DNA of 64,000 nt from an uncultured Lachnospiraceae bacterium (GTDB lineage Bacteria > Bacillota > Clostridia > Lachnospirales > Lachnospiraceae): NCBI GenBank assembly GCA_947588845.1, contig CANQAR010000004.1, forward strand, positions 1 through 64,000. Direction: 5' to 3'. Position numbers and translations under genes: made by a program. Numbering within the stretch: position 1 is the first letter of the stretch; each line of letters opens with the position of its first letter. Under the pieces are notes generated by a model. That model had not been told where the DNA came from. It ran no database searches and saw only the letters and a list, made by a program, of their open reading frames with translations. Below, in pieces: positions 19,303-29,076 of this stretch.

Positions 19303-21420
19303 TTATTCCTCCCGCTCCGGCTCCATCAACGTCAGCAGATACCGGGCGCTGGTCCTTCTGACCAGCATGATGTAGAGATACTCAACTGCAAAAAGCAGCA
19401 AAAGCATCGGAACAGAAAGTCTTATCATTTCCGGGATGCTTTCTCTCATCTCGAATGAGAGCAGGCCTGTCAAAAGCGCTCTTTCACCAAACAGGCTGGC
19501 AATCGCCGCAAGTACGACCGGGATTCCAAAATACCAGTTGATCTGTCTGGCCGCCGACCGGCACAGTGTTCCGTAATCCGCGCCGAGCCGCACCAGCGTC
19601 CGGTATCTCCGTCCCGCTTTCTGCTGCCCCATCAGGAACTGCACGCCGATGACGGTATTCGCGACAACCAGGAATATGATCGCGAGATAGATCGTCAGGT
19701 AGCTCGAAGCCACCGTGTAAAACAGCTGACGCCCCATGTTCTGCAGATAGCTCTCATATGGCAGACCGGCCTCATCCAGCTTCTGATTCATGGCGGAGAT
19801 TGCCTGCAGAAGGCTCTTCCCCTCCACAGCTTCGTTCCCTAAAATTCCATTCAGATAAACACTGTAATCGCCCTGCGTATAATATTCAAACTGCTCATCC
19901 GGCAGGATCAGAGCAAAGCTGAGCGTGAGCATCCGATCCGTGACCAGAGCCGTGGTCTGCACCTCCCCGGTCAGACGTATGGCCGTTCCGTCCAGCACGG
20001 CTTCCGGTTCTTTGGACAAAATCTCATTCAGTATCCTGGTCCGCTCGTCATCCGTAAACTCTGGATCAATGTAGACGCCGGCCTCCCCTTTCTCCAGTTT
20101 CAGCACAGGAAGTCCTGCCGCATCAAGCAGCATGTTATAACCGGTCAGGGAGATCAGACGCGGCGCAGTCGCATAGCCGAGATTATTTAAAAGAATCTCC
20201 CGCGCATAGGACTCGGGCAGCCCGGCCAGAGCGTCCATGACCGTCTCCATCTGAAATGCATGTTCATAATCTTCTGTCGTGCGGATATGACCCACCTTCA
20301 TCTCAAACAAGCTGGAAAAATACGTATCCAGTCCCCTGTCAGCCAGTACCGTTTTTTCATTCTCCGCTTCATCCGAAAACGTGTAATCAAGGACATGATC
20401 CTTTGACCAGTTGTTGTCCCGGGCGATCGCCACGCCTGAACCAAAGCAGCAAAGAGCCGCAAGGATCAGCAGAAAGCTGACCGCCATCGCACCGGAATGA
20501 TGAATTACCGTCTCCTCGAGCTGCCGGAAATCAAAAACCTGCAGGTTTTGAAAAGAACAGTCTTCCTTCACTCTCCTGGGGTCCGCAGACAATGACGCAC
20601 GATTCCCCCTCCGTGCCAGAAAATCCATCGCAAAACGGAGTCCGTAAAACAAAAACGCCGTCCCCAGAAGTCCCAGTGCAAGCGTATACCCCATCTTGTC
20701 TATCTGGCTCCACGAGATTCCTCCGGCAGCCATCCCGAACGCCGCCGTCAGGCAGACCAGCCCGACAAGCAGCGACAGCAGATAAACCGCCGCCGGCTTC
20801 TGTTTTTTCACCCCTTTGGGCGTATCCAGCAGCAGACTGCCGACTTCCTGCCGGACGATCTTTCCGCTGAGCACCAGAAAAGCCGCAGATTTGATCAGAA
20901 GAAATCCCACCGCAGTCCACAGCACCGCCCGCAGAGAAAAGGAGCTCTGATGTCCAATGATTCCCAGCCCGACGACTTTCGCCGTCACAAGACTCGTCAG
21001 CTCCGAGATCAGAACGGCGACAGGAATCCCGATCACAAGCGCCAGAACACTGCCGGAAAAATCCTCCGCAAGCAGCAGCAGAAACAGTTTCGGTCGGCGG
21101 AGTCCGAACATCAGATACATTCCGAACTCATGGCTGCGCCGTTCCATCTGGAAACTTCCGGCATAGTAAATCAAAAAGAACAGAATGATCAGCGTCATTC
21201 CATAGAAAAGCGGGATCATCGCCATCAGTTTATTCACCGCGTCACTCTCCATTTTCTGAAGAAACAGCATGACATCCTGGCTGGAGAGCGACAGGACAAT
21301 GTAGAACGCGATGATCGAAATCAGCAGAGAGAGGAAAAACAGACTGTTTTCTTTTCGGTTTCTTCTGCTGTTGCGGCGGACCAGCGTCCGGAACATTCCG
21401 GGAGATTTCTCATAAAACAT
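19303..21420 (-). CDS. FtsX-like ABC permease (BceB-like)
   Basis: 705 aa, multi-TM with a large extracellular domain, adjacent to a BceA-like ATPase. Confidence 0.85.
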   Translation of the reverse strand: MFYEKSPGMFRTLVRRNSRRNRKENSLFFLSLLISIIAFYIVLSLSSQDVMLFLQKMESDAVNKLMAMIPLFYGMTLIILFFLIYYAGSFQMERRSHEFGMYLMFGLRRPKLFLLLLAEDFSGSVLALVIGIPVAVLISELTSLVTAKVVGLGIIGHQSSFSLRAVLWTAVGFLLIKSAAFLVLSGKIVRQEVGSLLLDTPKGVKKQKPAAVYLLSLLVGLVCLTAAFGMAAGGISWSQIDKMGYTLALGLLGTAFLFYGLRFAMDFLARRGNRASLSADPRRVKEDCSFQNLQVFDFRQLEETVIHHSGAMAVSFLLILAALCCFGSGVAIARDNNWSKDHVLDYTFSDEAENEKTVLADRGLDTYFSSLFEMKVGHIRTTEDYEHAFQMETVMDALAGLPESYAREILLNNLGYATAPRLISLTGYNMLLDAAGLPVLKLEKGEAGVYIDPEFTDDERTRILNEILSKEPEAVLDGTAIRLTGEVQTTALVTDRMLTLSFALILPDEQFEYYTQGDYSVYLNGILGNEAVEGKSLLQAISAMNQKLDEAGLPYESYLQNMGRQLFYTVASSYLTIYLAIIFLVVANTVIGVQFLMGQQKAGRRYRTLVRLGADYGTLCRSAARQINWYFGIPVVLAAIASLFGERALLTGLLSFEMRESIPEMIRLSVPMLLLLFAVEYLYIMLVRRTSARYLLTLMEPEREE

Positions 21421-22201
21421 TTTCGCTGCCTCCTCCCATCTGCGCCATCACTTTGAGTATGCGTCCATGAAACATCTGCTGCGTCTCCTCCGGAGTATCT
21501 CTGCGCAGCTCATGGATAATCCGTCCGTCCCGGATAAACAAAATTCTCCGGCAATAGCTCGCCGCACCGGAATCATGCGTGACCATCAGGATTGTAGCGT
21601 TCTCATCCCGGTTCAGCCCGGACAGCTTCTCCATCAGGACCTTCGCGTTTCTGGAGTCAAGCGCCCCGGTCGGCTCATCCGCAAGAACAAGCTCCGGCTT
21701 CATGATCAGCGCCCGCGCCGCCGCCACTCTCTGTTTTTGCCCTCCGGACATTTGCGCCGGAAATTTATCCAGTACATCCGCAATTTCCAGATAATCCGCA
21801 AGCTGCCGCAGTCTTTCCCGGCTCTCTTTTTCCGAAATACCGTGCAGCGACAGCGGAAGCAGAATATTTTCCCGGCCGGTCAGATTATCGAGCAGTTCAA
21901 AATTCTGGAACAGATAACCGATTTTCTTCCCGCGGTATTCCGCCAGTTCTTTTCCTTCCATATCCTGTATCTGCGCGCCGCGCAGGGCGATTTTGCCGGC
22001 AGTCGGCCGGATCACTGCCGCAATGCAGTTTAAAAGTGTCGACTTGCCGGAACCGCTGCTGCCCATGATACCGAGAAATTCTCCCTCCAGAACCTGAAAC
22101 GTGACGCCATCGAGAGCTTTCGTCTGATTCTGGGATTTCCCTCCGTAATACTTGCTCAGGAAATCAATTTCAAGAATATTTTCTGTTCTGATGTTTTCCA
22201 T
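21410..22201 (-). CDS. ABC transporter ATP-binding protein (BceA-like)
   Basis: GSSGSGKSTLLNC, MSGGQKQRVAAARALI, LVLADEPTGALDS. Confidence 0.95.
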   Translation of the reverse strand: MENIRTENILEIDFLSKYYGGKSQNQTKALDGVTFQVLEGEFLGIMGSSGSGKSTLLNCIAAVIRPTAGKIALRGAQIQDMEGKELAEYRGKKIGYLFQNFELLDNLTGRENILLPLSLHGISEKESRERLRQLADYLEIADVLDKFPAQMSGGQKQRVAAARALIMKPELVLADEPTGALDSRNAKVLMEKLSGLNRDENATILMVTHDSGAASYCRRILFIRDGRIIHELRRDTPEETQQMFHGRILKVMAQMGGGSENVL

Positions 22202-22528
22202 CTGGTATACCTCCGTTTTCTGTCAGACACCCTCTTGCGCCGAACGCATCCGCGCGGCAGACGTTCATGTCCCGTGCCGCAGACTAATGCCATGATACCA
22301 GAATCAAACAGTCATGCGTTATGCCTGCATGGAAAAGCATGACCTGTTCCCAACATCACACCATAGCAAAAAGTCCACGGATCGCTCCGTTCCTTTCCCG
22401 CTTCTGCAATCCATGTCCTGCCTCGGCCGGTGCTGACAAACAATATCCTACCATATGCCAGACCGGAAAAACACTTACAGCTGATGAAAGAAACTGATCC
22501 TTCCCTTTAAAGTACAGTTGTTCCTGTT

Positions 22529-24238
22529 TCATTTATCCGACGGTCTGCACGTTTCCTCCAGAACTATGCTGCATCTCTTTTTATAACAGGCAATGCCGTA
22601 CCGCAGTACCTTCCTGATTCCATCATCATACAGCTTTTCTTCATATCTCCTCTCACGTATCTGCTTAAGCGCCTGTTCCGCTCCTTTCTCCAGGTCGCCG
22701 TCCTGCGCGTATTTCACCTCGATCACAATTCCCAGCTCGTCGTCCTCTGTCTCGATCAGAATATCTCCGTAACCGTCCCCTGTCTCATAATTGCTGAATA
22801 CATACCAGTTTCCTTTGAATCCGAGTATCCCCAGAAGAATCCCATGATAAAAATTCTCTTTCAGATTTCTTTTCACAAAAGTGTCCCGGATACTGACCGT
22901 TTTTTTAAGGTACAAACCGAATAGTTCCTGTACCTTTGCAGCGTCCCCATTTTTAAGCGCGCTGCAGAATTCCCGCACGGTCTCTCCATCTTTCTTTGTG
23001 TTTTCCTTAAACAGATCAAGAATCTGTGTCCTGAAAATATCGCGGATCTCCATGTTCGGAATCGACAGCGGGACCACCCGTCCATTGGCTTCCCCGCGCT
23101 TTGTCAGATAACCGGTCATATACAGCAGGCTCCACAGATTCTCCACAGAACTGTACATCTCCCGGTACGTAAGCTCCTGATAAATTTCTTTTCTGACCAC
23201 TTCGCCGGCTGTCAGCTCCTCCAGCTCCTGTCTGGTCACGCTCACGTCCTGCTGCTCTACAAATTGTCTGACTGCGTCATTCCCACTGGAATTGGCCCAG
23301 TAATCCTGAGGCGGAAGCTCCGGATCCGACTCCAGATCAAAGCAGTAATTGATCACATCCCACGGACAGTACAGATCCCTGCTGCCGAACCGGTATCCAT
23401 CGTACCACTCTCTAACCCGCTCATAAGACTCTTCCAGTCCATAATATTCCAGCATTTCCCGGACTTCTCGATCCGTGAAGCCAAAATACTCATCAAATTT
23501 CGTGTCCGCAATCGTGAATACCCTGAGATTATTCATTCCTGTGAAAACGCTCTCCTTCGAAATCCGCAGACATCCAGTCAGCACCGCAAATTCCAGACTG
23601 CTGTTGGTCTTAAGCGCCTGACTGAACATACCGCGGATCAACTGCACCATCTGGTCATAATACCCGCCATAAAACGCTTTCTGCAGCGGAACATCATATT
23701 CATCGATCAACAGTATCGTTTTTTGTCCATAATGCGTTTCCAGCAGCCGGGTCAATGTTCTCAGGCTGTCATAAAGCGCCTGCTCTCCCATTTTCCAGCT
23801 CATCAGTTCCAGAAAAATTTTTTTATCAAAATCATCAAGGCGGTCACTTTTCAATAAAAAGCGAAGACGTCCTGCCTCCTCCGCGATCACGCTTCCCATC
23901 TGTCCTCTGGCAGTCTCAAAACTGTCCGCGTCCACACTTTTCAGCGACACAAAAATAACCGGGAATTTTCCCATGTATTTCCTGCACAGCTCCGTCTCCC
24001 GCGTGATTGCCAGCCCGTCAAAAATTGCCGGATCCCCGCCGATCTCGAAGAAACATTTCAGCATGGTCATAGTCAGCGTCTTCCCAAAACGCCGCGGGCG
24101 GGTGAAAAGATTCACTTCTGCAGAACTGCGGATCAGCTCGCTGATCAGAGCTGTTTTATCTACATAGTAACAGTCCTTCTTTCTCAGTTCATCAAAAAAT
24201 TCCGTTCCCAATGGGAGCCTTTTTTTCTTATACGGCAT
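22529..24238 (-). CDS. AAA-ATPase-like / PD-(D/E)XK nuclease (DUF1703) family protein
   Basis: LFTRPRRFGKTLTMTMLK, LLIDEYDVPLQKA, GYGDILIETEDDELGIVIEVKYAQ. Confidence 0.9.
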   Translation of the reverse strand: MPYKKKRLPLGTEFFDELRKKDCYYVDKTALISELIRSSAEVNLFTRPRRFGKTLTMTMLKCFFEIGGDPAIFDGLAITRETELCRKYMGKFPVIFVSLKSVDADSFETARGQMGSVIAEEAGRLRFLLKSDRLDDFDKKIFLELMSWKMGEQALYDSLRTLTRLLETHYGQKTILLIDEYDVPLQKAFYGGYYDQMVQLIRGMFSQALKTNSSLEFAVLTGCLRISKESVFTGMNNLRVFTIADTKFDEYFGFTDREVREMLEYYGLEESYERVREWYDGYRFGSRDLYCPWDVINYCFDLESDPELPPQDYWANSSGNDAVRQFVEQQDVSVTRQELEELTAGEVVRKEIYQELTYREMYSSVENLWSLLYMTGYLTKRGEANGRVVPLSIPNMEIRDIFRTQILDLFKENTKKDGETVREFCSALKNGDAAKVQELFGLYLKKTVSIRDTFVKRNLKENFYHGILLGILGFKGNWYVFSNYETGDGYGDILIETEDDELGIVIEVKYAQDGDLEKGAEQALKQIRERRYEEKLYDDGIRKVLRYGIACYKKRCSIVLEETCRPSDK

Positions 24239-24510
24239 GCTTCTTACCACCTCCAATCCACTTTGTGGTTCTTCCTTCAGTATATAAAAAACCTCTGTTT
24301 TCCGCAAGGTGAAACAGTGATCCGGACATACAAACTGCCCAGACCATTCCACATCCATGCCATGTTTTTTAGGGAATTTAATCAAATTATTAACAAACCT
24401 TAAGAATTCCTCAGTATATGTTAAGATATGTCTTTTATAATAGAATGCGAACTTTAAGACTCTGCCGCGGACAGACGGCAGAAATATATTATTTACAGGA
24501 GGTAAAGTGT

Positions 24511-25869
24511 ATGAGTACAACTGTAGTTGGTATTCTCGGTTTTCTCTGCATCGCCGTGATCGTGGTGGTTCTGTTTCAGAGCAAAACCCTTCCCAGCGTG
24601 GCATTCATTGCCTTCCCTGCTATTCTCGCCGTAATTCTGGTTATCGGCGGATACTACACCTTTGAGAATATCGGGGATCTGATTAAGGCGGGATTTTCCA
24701 GCACCGGCCCCACCGCTGCCCTTTTCGTCTTCTCCGTACTCTATTTCGGCATTATGACCGATGCGGGGATGTTTGACGTAATCATCGGCAAACTGATGAA
24801 ACTGGTCGGCGACAATGTCATCGGCGTCACAGTGATGACCGCTGTCATCGCCCTGATCGGCCATCTGGACGGAGGCGGCGCTTCCACATTCTGTATCGTC
24901 GTTCCTTCCATGCTTCCGGTCTACAAGAAAATGCACATGCGTCCCACGACGCTGCTGAGAGTCGCCGTTCTTGGCATGGGTATCCTGAACCTGATGCCGT
25001 GGGCAGGCCCCACCATGCGTGCCGCTACAGTGCTTGGCATTGAGTCCGCAGGTCTCTGGCACACCCTGCTTCCCATCCAGATCTTTGGTATTATCCTGGT
25101 ACTGGGACACGCGATCCTGGCCGGCGTTCAGGAAAAGAAACGCGGCGCCGGACTTGCCGGCGAACTGGCAAAATCAGAGGGAACCGTCACGACAGAGGAA
25201 AGCTCTTCCGCCTCTGGGACAAACGAACTGGCACGCCCCAATCTTTTCTTCTTCAACATCATTCTGACCATCGCGGTTATCGCCATGCTGGTCTGGGGTG
25301 TATTTCCTGACTACCTGCCGTTCATGCTGGGTGTTGCGATCGCTCTGTTTGTTAACTATGGCTTCACTGCCAACATGCACAAGAAGGTCATCAATCTCCA
25401 CGCAGCGCCTGCTCTGATGATGTGCTCCACCCTGATGGGCGCCGCTGTCCTGATGGGTATTCTGGTCAAGAACGTCGAAGGCGTGGACAGCGTTGTTACC
25501 TGTATGGCCGGCATCATCACACAGATTCTGCCCGATTTCCTGGGAAGACATCTTCCTATCGTTATCGGTATTCTGTCTGTACCGCTGGCTCTGGCTTTCG
25601 ATACCGACAGCTACTTCTACGGCATGCTGCCCGTTATGATCGGAATCGGCGAGAGCTTTGGAATCGCTGCTCTGCCTATCGCAGTAGCCATGGTTGTCTG
25701 CCGTAACTGCGCGACCTTCATCAGCCCTATGGTACCGGCTACACTCCTTGGCGTAGGTCTGGCCGAAGTAGATATCAAGGATCATATCAAGTCCAGCTTC
25801 TTCTACGTGTGGGCGTTCTCCATCCTATGTATGATCTTCGCTATCATTCTGGGAATTATGGTTCTGTAA
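24511..25869 (+). CDS. CitMHS-like citrate/metal symporter family transporter
   Basis: GGAGG SD; FGIMTDAGMFDVIIGKLMKLVGDN, HLDGGGASTFCIVVPSMLPVYKKM, FDTDSYFYGMLPV. Confidence 0.8.
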   Translation: MSTTVVGILGFLCIAVIVVVLFQSKTLPSVAFIAFPAILAVILVIGGYYTFENIGDLIKAGFSSTGPTAALFVFSVLYFGIMTDAGMFDVIIGKLMKLVGDNVIGVTVMTAVIALIGHLDGGGASTFCIVVPSMLPVYKKMHMRPTTLLRVAVLGMGILNLMPWAGPTMRAATVLGIESAGLWHTLLPIQIFGIILVLGHAILAGVQEKKRGAGLAGELAKSEGTVTTEESSSASGTNELARPNLFFFNIILTIAVIAMLVWGVFPDYLPFMLGVAIALFVNYGFTANMHKKVINLHAAPALMMCSTLMGAAVLMGILVKNVEGVDSVVTCMAGIITQILPDFLGRHLPIVIGILSVPLALAFDTDSYFYGMLPVMIGIGESFGIAALPIAVAMVVCRNCATFISPMVPATLLGVGLAEVDIKDHIKSSFFYVWAFSILCMIFAIILGIMVL

Positions 25870-25889
25870 ACAAACGGCACTTTTTACAT

Positions 25890-25975
25890 AGCAGGAGACG
25901 GTTTTTCCTCCTGCTCGCCTGCGCGGCCCGCATGCTGCGGCAGCAGCTGATTTCCATATGCGTGCCTGCGCATCA
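25890..25975. repeat. Dispersed intergenic repeat, copy 1
   Basis: AGCAGGAGACGGTTTTTCCTCCTGCTCGCCTGCGCGGCCCGCATGCTGCGGCAGCAGCTGATTTCC...GCCTGCGCAT; matches 28983-29066. Confidence 0.75.
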
Positions 25976-26185
25976 TGGAAGACGGCGGGCCGAAACTCAC
26001 TGTATGGGTTTCGGCCCGCCGCCGCAATTCAAGACTCGCTTCCTGCATGTCTGCCTTTTTATCCGCTCTGCTTTCTCGTCTCTCAGAAAACTGCGTCTGC
26101 AAGACAAAAGCCTCAAGCCGCGGCCCGCGAAAAGGAAACAGCTGTTTCGCAATCTGCCTGCCGTAAAAATACTTTCTTTCTCCTC

Positions 26186-26878
26186 TCACTCCGGATCAAC
26201 CACAAATTTATATCCCAGTCCCCAGACCGTCATCAGATAACAGGGAGATTTTGGTTTATCTTCAATCTTGCTCCTCAAATGATTGATATGCACCGTGACC
26301 GTATTCTCATCCACAACCGTGTCGTTCCAGACCGCCTGATAAATCTGCCCTTTTGAAAATACCTGCCCCGGATGTTCCATAAAAAAAGCCATCAGCTGAG
26401 TTTCTTTCGAAGAAAGTAAAATCTCCCGGTCTTCTTTCTTCAGCCGGAGCGTGGACTTATTAAACTGAAACGGCCCCACGGCCAGCAGATTTGAGGAAAA
26501 TGTCCGCAGATGTTCACTGCGCCTGATCAGGGCTTTAACCTTTGCCCCCAGAATCACCGGGTTGAAAGGTTTCGTCACGTAATCGTCCGCTCCCAGCTCC
26601 AGTCCGTACAAAGTATCATAATCTTCATTTTTCCCACTGACAATAATAATCGGCGTTATATTATGCGCAGCGCGGATCTTCTCCACAGCTTCAAATCCAT
26701 CCATCCCATCCATCGTGATATCCATCAGAATCAGAGCATATGTATTCATCGTCAGAAGCTTCAGCGCCTGCTCCGCACTCGCAGCCACATCCGCCGCCAG
26801 ACGATTGCTGTACATTACCTTTTTCAAAAGCCGCTGAATACTGGGATCGTCGTCCACGATAAGAACTTTGTCTTCCAT
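26186..26878 (-). CDS. Response regulator, OmpR family
   Basis: VLIVDDDPSIQRLLKK, LILMDITMDGMDG, LGADDYVTKPFNP, C-terminal winged helix. Confidence 0.9.
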   Translation of the reverse strand: MEDKVLIVDDDPSIQRLLKKVMYSNRLAADVAASAEQALKLLTMNTYALILMDITMDGMDGFEAVEKIRAAHNITPIIIVSGKNEDYDTLYGLELGADDYVTKPFNPVILGAKVKALIRRSEHLRTFSSNLLAVGPFQFNKSTLRLKKEDREILLSSKETQLMAFFMEHPGQVFSKGQIYQAVWNDTVVDENTVTVHINHLRSKIEDKPKSPCYLMTVWGLGYKFVVDPE

Positions 26879-27144
26879 AAATAAACGCAGCCTCCTTCCA
26901 AAACCTGCTTTTGACTTTCATATCATACTGAAAATCTGAGAAAAAGTAAATACAAAAACCGGAAAATTCATGAAATGATCTTAACAGCCGTGAAATGAAC
27001 CATGCAATTTTAGAAAAACACTATGGAAAAACAGGACTTTTCAGGTATAATGAAATTTATATTTTTTACTTTTCCAAAAAATCCCACGCCGCAGACATGG
27101 CCCCTGACTTATTGCCTGCGGAAATACATATACAGGAGAAGACG

Positions 27145-28965
27145 ATGAATAAAAATATACCAAAGAAAAGCGCCAGGGACCACAGGTTTGTGATCATACT
27201 GGCCATTATACTGGCCGGACTGCTGGTTCTGGTGGCGGTGATTCTGGCCCTGGAGTTTCGCCATCATCAGCAGACCATCCTCGACAGCCAGAAAGACCGG
27301 CTCATCAATATCACGGAAAGTGTGGCCAATAATATCGAAGTCTACCTGGAAAGTTTCCAGCGGACAGCGGAAAATCTGACCGCCCTGCAGCAGTTTCAGA
27401 CGGCGGAAGATGCGGCGTCCAGAGGCAGTTTGGAACCAATGAATGACTTTCTCGCTCAGGCGATCCAGGGGAGGACAGACGAAATATCCTATGCCTGTTT
27501 TACTCTTGGAGATACCGTCTGCGAAGCCGGAACCCGCAAAGACTACTCTCTTCACCGAAACATGGGCTCCGACAGCCAGTTTCAAAAGCTTGCCGTCATG
27601 ACCGACGAAACCGGCAGCTTCTATTTTCGGCTCTCTGCCGCCAGCGCCGCCGGCGGAGAACTCTCGCTGCTGGTTCCCATGCAAAAGGTATACGAGAAAA
27701 CGGCTTCCTACATTCAAATGGGCGAAAACGGCTACGTGATGATCAAAGATTCCAGGGGTATCATCCTGATGCACCAGGTGGAAGCCCAGATCGGCATTGA
27801 TGTGCTGGCAGACCGGAAGAAAAAGTATCCGGATTTTGATTACAGTGAACTGGAAGTTCTGGTCGGACACCAGCTGAAGGAAGAAACCGGCGTGGAAATC
27901 TACCGCTCTTACTGGTGGGCAGAAAATCCGCCCAGACCGACGCAGAAAGTATCCGCTTACCAGCCGGTACATCTGGCGGATGATTTCCTCAGTATCAGCG
28001 CGGTAATCGACTACAGTGAAATTACCAGCGCCGTACAGAACTCCGCGATGCGGATCCTTCTGATCACGATCCTTCTCGTGACCATCTTTTTGATTTTTCT
28101 TCTGTTTCTGTGGAATGCCGTGACGAAACGGATTAAATTTGAGAAAGAAAACGCTTATCTGAAACAGGTAAACGAACAGCTGGAACAGCTGCACCGCCAG
28201 GAAGAGACCCTCTCCCACCAGCAGCGTCTGCAGCTTATCGGCACCATGACCGGCGGGATCGCGCACGAATTCAATAATCTTCTGACTCCCATTATGGGGT
28301 ATTCCACCTTGATCCTGTCAGGTATGTCGAAAGAAGATGAGAACTACGAGGACATGTGTGAAATTCTCGACTCGGCGGAAAAAGCCAAGGAGATCATCGA
28401 CCAGATTACTCAGTTCAGCCGTAAAAATGCCGAAAAAATGTTTCAGCCCACCCATATCGGGGAAGCTATACGCAAGGCACTGATTATCACGGAAGCGGTC
28501 AAGCCGAAGAATATCACCATACTCAGCAATCTGGATGCGGAAAAGGACGTCTGCATGGGCAACCCGGTACAGATTCACCAGATGATCGTCAATTTGTGCA
28601 ACAATGCCATCTACGCCATGGAAGGCGGCGGAACTCTCACCATCGAGGGACAGGCCATAAAGCCAAAACACAAAAAAGACCCCTTCTTCCGGGGAAAAGA
28701 GAAAAAATGGTTCTACCGTATTTCTATCCTGGATACCGGATACGGCATGAACAAAGAAACTCTGGATCAGATTTTCATTCCTTTCTTTACCACAAAAAAA
28801 CCCGGCGAAGGCACTGGCCTGGGACTTGCCATCGTCCAGCGGCTGGTAGACGCCCACGACGGCCTGATCCGCGTCACCAGCGAGGAAGGAAAAGGAACCT
28901 GTTTCACCATTTACCTGCCAGTCCTGGAAAAATATGAGAAAATCACAGTTGAAAACTATCATTAA
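27145..28965 (+). CDS. Sensor histidine kinase with periplasmic Cache-like sensor domain
   Basis: N-terminal TM, about 300-aa extracellular region, IGTMTGGIAHEFNNLLTPIMGYSTL H-box, DTGYGMNKETLDQIFIPFFTTKKPGEGTGLGLAIVQRLV; GGAG SD. Confidence 0.88.
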   Translation: MNKNIPKKSARDHRFVIILAIILAGLLVLVAVILALEFRHHQQTILDSQKDRLINITESVANNIEVYLESFQRTAENLTALQQFQTAEDAASRGSLEPMNDFLAQAIQGRTDEISYACFTLGDTVCEAGTRKDYSLHRNMGSDSQFQKLAVMTDETGSFYFRLSAASAAGGELSLLVPMQKVYEKTASYIQMGENGYVMIKDSRGIILMHQVEAQIGIDVLADRKKKYPDFDYSELEVLVGHQLKEETGVEIYRSYWWAENPPRPTQKVSAYQPVHLADDFLSISAVIDYSEITSAVQNSAMRILLITILLVTIFLIFLLFLWNAVTKRIKFEKENAYLKQVNEQLEQLHRQEETLSHQQRLQLIGTMTGGIAHEFNNLLTPIMGYSTLILSGMSKEDENYEDMCEILDSAEKAKEIIDQITQFSRKNAEKMFQPTHIGEAIRKALIITEAVKPKNITILSNLDAEKDVCMGNPVQIHQMIVNLCNNAIYAMEGGGTLTIEGQAIKPKHKKDPFFRGKEKKWFYRISILDTGYGMNKETLDQIFIPFFTTKKPGEGTGLGLAIVQRLVDAHDGLIRVTSEEGKGTCFTIYLPVLEKYEKITVENYH

Positions 28966-28982
28966 CCGGAATTTACGTGATC

Positions 28983-29068
28983 GAGCAGGAGGCGGTTTGC
29001 CCTCCTGCTCGCCCGCGCGGCCCGGGGGCTGCGTCAGCAGCTGGTTTCCCTGCCCGAGCCTGCGCATA
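28983..29068. repeat. Dispersed intergenic repeat, copy 2
   Basis: GAGCAGGAGG-CGGTTTGC-CCTCCTGCTC hairpin then GCCCGCGCGGCCCG..GCTGCGTCAGCAGCTGGTTTCC..GCCTGCGCAT. Confidence 0.75.
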
Positions 29069-29076
29069 AAATACAA

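Noticed and set aside
27109-28266. 385-aa minus-strand ORF
   Set aside because: Antisense to the Cache/histidine kinase gene; no recognisable motifs.
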